The notes beneath the pieces are model-generated. The model made no database searches. It was given only the letters and a program-made list of their open reading frames with translations, and was not told the DNA's origin. Both the position numbers and the translations under genes were made by a program. Shown piece after piece: positions 28,801-40,800 of a DNA stretch of 64,000 nt (position 1 is the first letter of the stretch; each line of letters opens with the position of its first letter). The DNA comes from Lucinisca nassula (lineage: Eukaryota; Mollusca; Bivalvia; Lucinida; Lucinidae), in assembly GCA_963580285.1 (NCBI GenBank), contig OY757010.1, positions 223,095,234 to 223,159,233 on the forward strand, read 5' to 3'.

Positions 28801-31800
28801 ATCGGAACACTACACGAGATTGGGGCCTAATTCTATGATGAGAGCTGCTTAATTAATTTCTATTAAGTTGGTGAACAGGGAAAACATTGATCCGTTGACA
28901 AATCGAACAAAGGAAAGGCAACGGACTGATACACAAAAATTCCATCCAAGGTGAAACGAAGGTATTTGCGTAATGACCTATGGATGGAGATGTGAAGGTT
29001 AGCGACCTTTAAAACTACGGAAATCGTCCCCGAATTTGGGAAATTTGACCTGACTAATCGAGGACGAAGTTTCCATTTTGAAATGATCGACTCGCATCAT
29101 CTTGTTAAGTGTGAGAAGTCGATGATGAGTCGATTTTCCCATTTTCTTCTTTTCTTTTCATTGATCTGTTGACAAATCCAACAAAGGAAAGGCAACGGAC
29201 TGATACACAAAATTCCATCCAGGGTGAAACGAAGGTATTTGCGTAATGACCTATGGATGGAGATGTGAAGGTAAGCGTCCTTTAAAACTACGGAAATCGT
29301 CCCCGAATTTGGGAAATTGACCTGACTAATTGAGGACGAAGTTTCCATTTCGAAATGATCGACTCGCAACATCTTGTTAAGTGTGAGAAGTCGATGATGA
29401 GTTGATTTTCCCATTTTCTTCTTGACCAGAAAGATCCGCCTGTAGAAGCCTGGGGAAGGAGAACTTTTTCTACTTACACGGCTTTCTTTTGGAGAAGAAC
29501 CCTTCCTCTTCCAATAAAAAAAAATTTCTTTTGTTGATACTATTTACCAGAAATAGTATTTGCATGTGAGAAAGAGAAAGGATTCCTAACGAACGCAATC
29601 CAGTAACCCTTTCTCAAAACTCATAAAACTCAAAATATATTTGATAACAGAAGCCACGGCTTGATAGAACTGAAATAGCTCGGCTCCTACTGGAAGAAGA
29701 TGAAGAGGAGGGGAAGGAAGAAAGTCATTTGTTAGACTTGTGTCTTCCTCTATTGGGAGATTTCGTTCCAGTCCGACCTCTGGAACGAAAGGACCGTGTA
29801 CCCTGATCTGAGAATGATCTACTAGTAGATGGGGACTGATTGAGATCTTCTAGTCGAGGGTGATAAGCACTTAAAAAGACATCGGAAGCAGTCGAAGAGC
29901 GTCTCTTGGTTGCGGTACCTGTACTTGATACGCTCTCCGAAGACTTAAAAAAAAACCCGAGTGCCCACGGTCTTGAAGCTTGATTCTGAAAACGTTGGGA
30001 AGACATGGTCCACTTATAGTTTTAGAATCAAGAGGCGCTGAGGCTCTAAGTTTTCATATTACTATGCTCAGTAAAAACTGAACCAGTTATCAAGAGCAGA
30101 GTTGCGCCAAACATGCAACATGGTGGTAGACAGCCATGGCATGTAAAAAATGACCGGGAAATAAACAAAAGCATTAGAATAGCAGCTATATGGTCGGAAT
30201 GCTCTTGTTTGAAAGCAAAGTGGGTAGAACTAGAATACCAGTCATAATGAGAACCCACTTAACAATAGTCCTGGTAAGAAGCTCCAATGTTAGAGCGTCG
30301 AAACGGGAAGTAATGCCTGACGTCATATATACAGAGACTGAATCTGGGTCGAATTTTGGAATTTCATAAGAACAAAAAATTGATGTTTTTTGTTGTTAGA
30401 ACCAATGTTCCAAGTTCTTTTCGCACGAGTGCCCCCGGTCTTGAAGCTTGATTCTGAAAACGTTGGGAAGACATGGTCCGCTTATAGTTTTAGAATCAAT
30501 AGGTGCTGAGGCTCTAAATATGTCCTTCTCATAATCGCTAATTAGTAAGGATGAAAAAAAAAAAAGACCAACCTCTGAGTATTGATATATCCCCAGAGGA
30601 TACATCACTAGGCCCAGATTCAGCTCTAGGGGCAAAACACTTGAGGCTCAATTAAACTTCCCCAGTGTTAGTCCCTTTATTGTGTATAGTGCACTGAACA
30701 TGCGAAATTGCCGAATCAAAATTGAGCATTCAAGGAGCCGTGAGATGGCAATGACCTTATTACAAACATCGTAATATTGTCCCGCCCTAGATGACTTCAG
30801 AACGGGTAACAGATTGAGTAATCTGCGATGAATTTATGCATCTAATAAAAAGGACCTAAAATGATCAAGGCCGAATCGACCCAAGGCCGAAACGACCCAG
30901 GTGCAAATTCGGGTCAAAAACGACCCAGGCCGAAACGACTCAGTACCGAAACGTCCCGGATTCACTTGCAATAGTTACGGTATTCCAATAAACAATGCCC
31001 AAATCTGTATGTTTTACAAGGGAAAAAAATCCACTTTAATGAATATGATAACAAAAATTTATCATAATAAGAGGAAAGAAGCATATGACCAAGGTAAACT
31101 AAGTACCGAAGGTCCGGAAAGGTTACCCGATAAAAACCGGGATCGGAACCGTACCAAAATTCGTATGTAACATGGATTCGGCAAAAAATTTGGGCATAGG
31201 TTCCCCGCACCCCGGAGTCCCCGCAATTATGAGCAGGGTCTCTACGGGGCGGTCGACGAACCTATCCTAGTCAACCCAGGCCCAAATGGGAGGAGGGGAC
31301 ATAGACTGGCTCATCTTGATTCGGCAATGGTGACCCACACGAATTGGATGGATTCTGTTTAGAAGATACTATAGAAAGGCCACAAAGGGACCTGAATATT
31401 ATCCATCTGCATCATGGGATTTATAAGTGCTAAACGAAGACGGGTCTTGCACATGTTCAAAACTAAATTAATGCTGAGAATTTTTATTCAGCGATACAAC
31501 GTCTTCCGATACCGGAAGTGGAAGGAACACGCACAAAAACCGTCCTCTTTTCTGGCAATTTAAGTTTCCACAACGCCGACTTCTATTAAAACATTACCAG
31601 GAATAATACGAGCGTATACCCTGGCACATAACATGAAAAGAAGTGTGGTGCTTATCAAAAACCAAAAACGGTTGATCACATGATAAACAAAACTTCCAAG
31701 TGAAAATTCAAAATGGCGGACAACCACTACACATGCAATGTTGGCAGAAACACACGAAATAAAGTCTCTAAGAATTTCGGAATAAACAATAAGCTTAAAA

Positions 31801-34800
31801 AGCCTAAGTACGTTGTGGAAACTCAAGGTAAGTGCAAAATCAAAAAAGAATAAAACACTTATCCGATTATACATTCTTCCATGGAATACAGTTTGTCACG
31901 ATCCTATCCCAAGTAAGTCTGAAGAAATAATGCCCTCTCGGGGCGAAAATCGCGGTCACGTGACCTGTATCGTCTGCCTATTGGTCTGATAGGTCATGTG
32001 ACATCAGCGACCAATCAGGACTCGACGCTGGGGAGGTCACGGGAAAAGGGACATGCCGGTGGCATTTCTGGGTAGATTTTTTTTGTCAGACTGACCCAGA
32101 CCTGCGTCTGGTGAAAAGGCTATAATTGTAGTGATGGGTAGTTATATTTGATATTAAAATGAATATTCAGCAAGAGAAGGGTTAAATCTACCATAAAAAT
32201 CATCAAAATTTGGATACCTTGAGAACTTGCTGTGATTCTCGAAGGTTTTTAACAAATTTGTTTCACAATCCAGCAAGGAGGCCAAAAGATGCAGACAGAA
32301 TGGCAAATGTGTAGACCATGATCAGACTCCTTCAGAAGGAGTCTGATCTTGATCTGCACTGTTTGTGTAGGCCTATCTGTCCTAATACTTAGCATTATTA
32401 CAGTATGCTCTTTTGTTTGGACATAACACAGTTTTGTTTGTTTTTTACCAAAAAGGTTTCGCCTGCCTCGTTAGATATGCATCTGACGTGTGATCAGGGA
32501 GGACGTAGGTTTGATACCTGCAGGGGTCGGCAACAGGGCTCGAGAAAATGCCGGTTTTCCGGTTCTGGACCGAATTTGGCCTCCATAAACTGATTTTGAC
32601 TTCAGAAGAAGATAAAAAAATCGGTCCGTAACTCTATAACATTTTTAAAAAATCGGTTCGAAAATTTTCGCTAAATCATTATGTTGTAAAAACAAGCTGA
32701 CCGTTTGCCACTGATAATCCAAGCATGTATACAAAATGTCTGCAGCACAAGGTGTTAGACCGGTTCATTATCTAACTAGGTGAAAATTGGACAAGTCCAC
32801 GTCGGGTTCTTTGATCTTATCGCAGCGCAATTTGACCTGTGTGTCAAAATTATTAATCCGTGAAAACTGGCCTGAGGCGTTATGGGCAAGCTGGCAAGGT
32901 GAGAAAATAAGGTCAATAAATGCAGGACATACGTTAGTTTGTTTAGACAAGTCATTAATTTATGGCTTTCTATAGAACCGGTATTTGAATATAACTTTTT
33001 TTTCACAGGGCGCAATTTTCAATACACACCTGTCATGTCTGAACATTGCGTATTATGCCTTCGAGGGAAAATGCCTTATTTCACCCATTCTAAACGATAT
33101 TTTTATTTAAGAATACGCTCCATTGAAACCAATAACATAAACCACGTCATTTGTAGACAAATCGATTTGTTTCAGGCTTGTGTAATCGTGAAATATGTAT
33201 TTATATACTTTTAAACACGGTTCGGCCATGTAAGATTTTCAATGACTCTCGTTCGGCCATGTTTTGATTCGAGAGTAAAGAAATGTTTTTCGATTTTTTA
33301 ACCCGTTCAAAACGATTTTTTTTTAGAAATACGCTCTATGAAAATCAATAACTTAAAACAGGTGTGTGGGTTACGTCCTTGACTACATTAATGTGTATTG
33401 TGTAAACGGAAACCGTATGACTTCATTTTCCGACCACGTTGCTGCACGTTGTCGCCATTTGTAAACAAAGCAATTTGGGCAAAATAAAATGCGTTAAATA
33501 AGAGAAATATTTTAAAAATCCCACAAAATTGGAAGCAACGTCTCCAAAATGACCTTTACAGTGTTGACGGGGACGTTAAACCTCAAATCAAACAAAACAA
33601 ACAAACAAAACAAAGGTTTTAAAAAGGGGGAAAAAATATAGTGACCATCGAACTGGTCTTTTACTGCCCCACGTCCGTTGTTTCCCTTTAGCGCTCTTCA
33701 GGTTCTGAGTGACCCGGATATTGGGAAAATGAAAGTAGATGAAATCTGGCGTAGAAAATGAAAGTAGATGAAATCTGAACGATGTGAGCAATAATTGCTG
33801 TTTATAATCCAGATACTGGTGCTCATATCCGTTGACTAGTGTAAGAGCAACATTGTTATGTCATTCGTTATGCTAATAACACATTTTGAAATTGAAAATC
33901 GCCAATTGAGTTTACGGAAATTACCGAAACCGATCGGCAATTTCCGTAACTTTTTGGCGAAATCTGGCTGGACCGATTTGGATTCTTCAGTTTCTCGAGC
34001 CCTGGTCGGCAACATTCTTTCGTGGTGATTGATCATAAAATCTTTTCTATGGTAATTCTCTCCCTTCTGCTGATACAAGAAGGGCAGTTGTCAGTTTCTG
34101 GTGAAAGAATGTGCACTGTACTGCTAAACCGCTTAGGTATAAGCCTACCCAGGAAAAGTGTGGATAGGTAAACTGACCGGCTCAAAAATGATCTAAAATA
34201 GTGTTGACTGGGCCGTTAAACTCCAAAACAAACAAAACCAAAAAAGTTTCTGTTTTCGACACCAACACTACTCTTATAAAGATATTGAGGTGTACTTTCT
34301 CCTTAGTCTATTGTGTTTTTTTTTTGTTTTCAGAGAACTTCTGGGAGTAGGCTATTTCTGCTGCCTTTCATGGGACATTTACCTGAAGTCTCTTTATTTC
34401 CACGTCCAGATCACTGACTAGTTGTAACTGTTGCTCCATGTCACCATTCTTCTGCTGAAGTTGGTCCTCAAAGTCATTCACTGAAACAAAATATGAGCTG
34501 CATAGTGTGGGAACTGGTTTAATGGCATTTGTGAACAACGAAGGTGAAGATCAGACTGTGCATCAGCACCTTTGTTGTTCATTGCTTGGTTAATAGAAAA
34601 CCTTTAGTTTCTGTAAGTTCAATTTCAACTCTTGCTAGACTGTGTAGGTCAGCCCACTGGTCTGTGTCTTACTTGGTCAAACAAACCAGAGACGAGTTTT
34701 CTAGTCTCGGCTCATGTGAGCCTTGTCATGGAAAAACCTGTCTTCAGATAAATAGAGAATACCAGGTCCATGTCTTTCGATATCAAGTTTATCAGGCAAG

Positions 34801-37800
34801 GCTTCGAGAACGCTTGTAGAATGGTGATGCCTTCCCGAGTGATTCTACATGCATTCTCGAAGCCGAGCCCAATATACTTGATATCAAATGACACAAATCT
34901 GGTATTCTATTTATCAATTAATCCCGTTGTACAGTCTTACAGTTTCACCAATTTTTCCAGTCGTCCAATTCATAGAAGTGCAATGTCACATTGACCTGAT
35001 AAAGCGCACTTGTCCTGAGATAGCATATTTTTATCAGGTCAAGGAGTTACAAGGCAATTAATATAGGGGGTCACTGATAAAACACAAACCAGCCTGATCA
35101 GCTGCTACAGACTAGCAAGTACAGTCAAACTTCAATGGCTCGAACACCTTCGGGACCATGAAAATATGTTCGAGCCAGGGGTAGTTCGAGCCACTGAGGG
35201 TTACCGCCATGAAGCATAACAGCCTTAATTTTGGGACATCTTTTCGGTGTTCTATAACAAAAATGTATGCTGTGTGTACTCATTAGAATCGCCTCATAGA
35301 GGCGATTCTAATGAGTACACAGAGCATACATTTACAAGAGAATAGGAAAAAAATTCCTTAATTACCCTCCCTTTTTCTTATGTAGAGGAATTCCCTCGGG
35401 ACTCAAGAACAGGTTCGACTCAGCCATGGTAAACGAGCCATCGGTGTTCGAGCCATCTAAGTTTTACTGTACTTGAAATTTCAGTTATAGAAACTACAGG
35501 TTACATATTGAACCAGGCTGTGTCACACCTGTATGGATGCAAAGTCACTAAACCATGAAATGTAGGTCAAGGTCAAACATGTATGCTTGCATAAAGTTGC
35601 CAGCCCAAGATGCATCATGAAGCTCTTATACGTCATGATTTTGTTTGTTTGATTTCAGGTTTAACGTCCCCATCAACATTGTAAAGGTCATTTTGGAGAC
35701 GTTGCTTCCAATTTTGTGGGACTTTTACCCGACATAGGGATGAAATGACATCTCAAGCCCTGTCGCCCAATAAAACCAATAGGGTTTATTAGCATGGACG
35801 GTCCGCCTCGCACCTCGGTTCCTGGACAGGCTTAGATCCTATAAGCGGTTTACCAGTACTGGTGTGCGGGTCAGTTTCAGCTCTGCGAGGAAGCATCATG
35901 AGCCCATATATTTCTTCAAGCCCCTACCTATACGTCATGAGAAATGGACTTAAACATTATGGTGAACGCTGGGGAATAGTTCACAAAGCCAGGCAACCAC
36001 GAAATGTATGTCAAGGTCAAGTATGGTCAAATACAGATGCTTGCATTTAAGCTGCCATCAATAGATCCAAGTTTGTATCAAGTATCATTTATGAAGCTAT
36101 CATAGTTCTTGAGAAATGTTCTTGAATATTAGGGTGAATGCTTGGGTTGACACAATAGTTCACAAAGTCAATGAATCAAGTATCATTAATGACATAGAGG
36201 ATCTTACATGAGTGCTCATGTATTATTGAATTTATTAAACGAGTTGAGGAAAACGGATAAAATGCGAGGCTTAGCCGAGCATTTTATCCCTCAACGAGTT
36301 TAATAAATTCAATAATACACGAGCACGAATGCAAGATTCTATTTATCATATTACATTTAAAACGCATTTTATTCACGATTGATTGCAAAAATTTCAATAT
36401 TCCGCCATTAGTGAACATGACGTCGTTAAGTACGTCGAACATGTAACGTTACGGGACGTATCTAGCTAATTTGCATATTTAATCCACTAGTGGATTATCG
36501 AAAATATTACATGGCGTTATTACACTCTTAAACGCGACATCATTATGATAAACTCAAATATTTCTTGAGAAACAGACTTGAACATTAGGGTGAACACTAG
36601 GGTTGATGCAATAGTTCACAAAGTCAGACAACCTTGAAATGTAGGTCAAGGTCAGATATGGATACTTGCATTAAAACTGCCATCCCCAGATGAAAGTTTG
36701 TATCATTAATGAAGCTATTATAGTTCTTGAGAAATGGGGTTAAAGCTAGGGTTGACACAATAGTTCACAAAGTCCATGAACAATGAAATGTAGGTCAAGG
36801 TCAAATATGGATGCATGGGAGTCAGCACAAGCTGATCTACACCTTTGTCATTTTCAAAAGGGAGACACATGTTTTCTAATGACATGGTTCATATTATGTC
36901 ACTGTTCAAATCATTGAGTGTGTTGTTATTAAGATTTTGACCATTAACAAACTTTCTGACCACAAACTCATTAATCCATATATGCCTAGCGGCTCTTTTC
37001 TGGGACACTGGCAAACAGTGCAGACCCAGATCAGATACCGCAGAATGCGGTGTCTGATATGGGTCTACACTGTTTGCTTAAAGAACATTCATTTTTTGTA
37101 AAATTTGCCACAAACAACCTGACACCCCTATAATTGGAAATGGATCACTCTAAACTTACAAGATGGAAGATTCCATTGTCAACTGGGCCAGGACTAAATC
37201 CATACCTACCCAGTTCTATCTTATGTTCCAGCTGTACCCTCATATCTCTCATGTCTTTCTCCAGTTTATTTATTCTCTCCCTCTTTCTGTCGTTATCATC
37301 TTGTACATCTTCTAGCTGGTTCTCCAGTATCTCAATCTCTCCTGACATCTGTTTCTTGGTTTCCTGCCCAGCTCTGAAGCAAAATGTTTATCAAGGGAAG
37401 TTAATCTTGTATCCAGTATTAATCAGGTGTAGGTGCTAAAGGAAGGCAAATATTTTAATCATTACATTGCAGTAAGCTGGCTGTGTTCATTTTACAAACT
37501 AGAAATGTGTCCATAGGACACGGATGCCCCCGCCTGAAAATGTGTCTATGTTCGTATTCATCCATAGAAAGTTTAAGTTTCGGACCCTTTTTTTGGCCTT
37601 TGACCTCTAAGTATGACCTTGACCTTGGAGGTACGGACCTGGGTTTTGCACCTGACACATCGTCTCATGATGATTAACATTTCTGCAAAATAATTTCAAA
37701 ATCCATCCAGAAATAAGAAAGTTATTCCCTGCGTTTAAGTTTCTGACCCTTTTTTTGGCCTTTGACGTCTAAGTATGACCTTGACCTTGGAGGTACGGAC

Positions 37801-40800
37801 CTGGGTTTTGCATGTGAAACATTGTCTCATTATGGTTAACATTTCTGCCGAGTAATTTTAAAATCCATCAAGAAATAAGGAAGTTATTGACAGCGTTTAC
37901 GTTTTGGACGCACGGACGGACGGACGGACGGGGGGACAGGGGCAATGCTATATGCCCTTTCCACCATTCTTCGAATGGCGGGGGCATAAAAATAAATTTT
38001 CGAAGGTGATGAAAGAGCAGTCTGATCTGGATGTATGATGGTACTCATTCTAAAGGTAATACCAAGTACTTTCAAGTGCAGTGCAGGGCTCGAGAAACTG
38101 AAGAATCCAAATAAGTCCAGCCAGATTATGCCAAAAGATTACGGAAATTGCTGAAGCGGTTTCGGCAATTTCCGTAAACGTCCTTGGTTTGTATTGTGTA
38201 GTGATTTGCAATTTCAAAATACAGAGTGCCGGTGTGTTATCAGCGTAACGAATGTCATAACAATACTGCTCTTACACTTGTTCAACAAATATGAACATCA
38301 GTATCTTGATTATAAACAGCAATTTTTGCTCACATTGTTCAGAGACGCCAGATTTCATCTACTTTCATTTTCCCAATATGAGGGTCACCCAGTAACTGAA
38401 GAGCGCTAAAGGGAAACAGCCAGCGTGGCTCAGTCAAAGACCAGTTCGCGTTGTGCTGTAGTTGGCCACTACATTTTCTCAGTCCCGCAGTTGACTGAAC
38501 CGGTTGTTTGATCATTTTTAGTCAGTCCCTCAGCTGACTGAACTGGGTTACTAAGCCGGTTTTTATCATTATTTGTCTTTTTTGCAACATATACACAAAA
38601 TTCAAAATTCTGTGCCATTTCAAAAACAGAAAAGGCGATAAAAAACAATCTTACAGTCATTAAATACTTTCAGCTAAAATTGTTACTCTATTATTGTCTA
38701 TAGCAGGACCGGTTTTAACAACTTTCTTTGTATTAGACAAATAAAAATCAAACCTTATCACCTTAATTGAAATTTTCGCATCTCGGATCATTGGCAATTA
38801 CAGATAAACCAATTAACAACAGAGAAAAAACATCTTTTTTTATCGTAATGCGTAACTAAGCAGGTCTTTAAAAAACTAAACATCAAAATGTAACACAAGA
38901 CACTGTTTTCACACATCAATCATATTACCAATTACCTTGCATATCAGAAACACTGATATTCTGTATCGTCCCATGCCTCACCGCTCACCAAAGTGGACAA
39001 ATTAGATTACATAATTTTGGCACAGGGATCAAATTTCACTGCGACAAGATCAAAGACACGACATGGACTTATCCGATTTTCACCTAGTTAGATAATGAAC
39101 CAGACATATTATAACACCTTGCGCTCAAGGGTTTTTTGTGTACTTGCTTGGATTAGCAGTGGAAAAAGGTCAGTTTGTTTTTACAATATAACTGCTTGGC
39201 GAAAATTTTTGAACCGATTTTTTGAAAATGTTATTGAATTATGGACCGATTTTTTTCAACTTCTTTTGCAGTTAAAATCGGTTCAAGGAATCCAAAAACG
39301 GACTGGAACCGACAAAACCGGCATTTTCTCGAGCCGTGGTGCAGTGGTAAACCTTTTGGTGATTGAAACAACTATCTTTTGTAAAAAATATAGCTTCTTT
39401 TATAATATGTACACACATTTTGGAATCTTTTTCTTGTTTTTTTAAGTTGACACTTTAAAGCCAAATAACCAAACTGCCAAAATAGTAAGTAACTGAATGC
39501 CACATATTTTGACGGGAGACCAATTTAACAGAAAAAAGGTCTTGTTTTCAAGGGTCTGAACTCTTTTTCAAAACAGTTGAGTACCATGCAGCTTCCTTAA
39601 ATTGAATCTTTTCTTTAAGAGTACCTCCACGAAAATGTGAAATACATTCAAAACTGTGACTTTCCTTATTAAACTAGATGACACTCTTCTGTGTAGATAA
39701 ATGTCCAGGACTTTCATTACCTGACAGCATCAGTAAGCTGCTGTATCTGTGTGTTACGATGCTCTAAATCTTCCAGAGCTTGTGTCAACTTCATTTCCAT
39801 TGACTGTGTGTCTGTCATCCACTGGGTATTACCAGTCAATAGTTCATGCTCCAAATTTGAGATCTGAAATAATTACAATATACAGTGGAATTCTGCTACG
39901 GTATTAAGACCACCTAAAATTAAGACTAATTCTGCTTTAAAAAGCTTATTTAGAAGGGTGCAGTTATTCTTTCTCCACGTTTTCTGTAAACAATATCCTC
40001 GAGTCAGAACCACCTTTGGAACTGTTCAAAAGTGGTCTTAAAGACCACTTTTGAACAGTCCCAAAGGTGGTCTTAATTTAGAAATTTTACTATAATTGTC
40101 ATTTTAGATGGGAATCCCTTTAGAAAACAAAGCATTTTCGAGGTGAATCCTCGACAGCAGTACATTTTTTAGGGGAAACCCCAAAAAATAGACATTGGCA
40201 AACAGTGCAGGCCTAGACCAGAAGCTGCAGAGTTTTGTCTCTGATCAGGGCCTACAATGCTTGCAAATTGGTCAGCCAAGTTACAAACAAATTTCTAAAA
40301 ATAACTCAACTTCACACACCTCTTTTTCAAATCAGACTCATAGGGAGAATAGATTGCACTGCATGGTGCTTCAGTGCAGAGCTGAAACCGACCGAACTTG
40401 AGTACTGGTAAACCACTTGGGTCTAATATGTTCTATAAAAGGGTTATCCTTTGGAAGCAAGGAATACACCACAGAACTGAAAAATATGGAGTGTACATGT
40501 TTTCTGGGCCAGACCAGCTAGTTTCGGCCAATTAGGCCTCATCAGTGACCCTCAGCTATTTTCGAAATTCCACAATGGAATCAATGATCCCAAAGGACAA
40601 GAAAATATAATCTACACTATGATGTAGGGCAGGGAGACGTTTTATCGCCACCACACATTCCCACACACTAAGTCTGCCCAGGAAAAATGATGCGAGTCGG
40701 AACGCCCCTTAACCCCTAGCCATTTCTATGGGCAGCATATCTTGAGATGTCATTTACACAAAAGTTCCACAAAATTGGAAGCAATGCCTCCAAAATGGCC

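Larger units (their letters stand above)
25925..32160 (-). mobile_element. DIRS-like tyrosine-recombinase retroelement (decayed)
   Basis: A 6.2 kb insertion. Inverted terminal repeats of about 210 bp lie at 25971-26197 and 31921-32140, and an internal complementary region at 26233-26336 joins the complements of both outer ends. Minus-strand remnants run in the order gag-like, reverse transcriptase, RNase H. This architecture is that of DIRS1-type elements, which integrate through a circular intermediate using a tyrosine recombinase. The recombinase would be expected between about 26340 and 27500, but I could not read it. The word AAAATG stands at both junctions with the host MITE. Confidence 0.82.
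25742..32185. mobile_element. TTAA MITE, family 1, split by the DIRS-like element
   Basis: The left part 25742-25924 (TTAACCCTTATCTTGCTGTT to GGGTGTGGCT) and the right part from 32162 (AATATTCAGCAAGAGAAGGG TTAA to 32185) together make one family 1 MITE. This shows the empty site of the 6.2 kb insertion. Confidence 0.8.
32450..34240 (+). mobile_element. SINE family B, split by an hAT element
   Basis: The head is at 32450-32533 (GTTAGATATGCATCTGACG, B-box-like GGTTTGATACC). The body and tail are at 34005-34240 (GAAAGAATGTGCACTGTACT, AATAGTGTTGACTGGGCCGT TAAAC). The hAT insertion site is marked by an 8-bp duplication inside the SINE. Confidence 0.8.
35530..36830. repeat. Degenerate tandem repeat (as at 3775), with insertions
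   Basis: Four or so units of about 150-160 bp share GAAATGTAGGTCAAGGTCAA, TCTTGAGAAATG and TTGACACAATAGTTCACAAA. They are interrupted by a SINE C (35639-35928) and a palindromic MITE (36197-36552). Probably an old Helentron-like element core. Confidence 0.6.

Noticed and set aside
30901..31170. Plus-strand 89-codon charged frame
   Set aside because: It lies antisense to the retroelement, begins in a short-repeat block and has no recognised domain.
31560..31874. 104-codon minus-strand hydrophobic frame as a possible envelope or membrane protein
   Set aside because: It overlaps the start of the DIRS inner region, has no recognised family, and DIRS elements do not carry such a protein.
32768..33214. 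Short open frames conserved between hAT copies 1 and 2
   Set aside because: Conservation follows from recent copy identity; the frames occur on both strands and show no hAT transposase motif.
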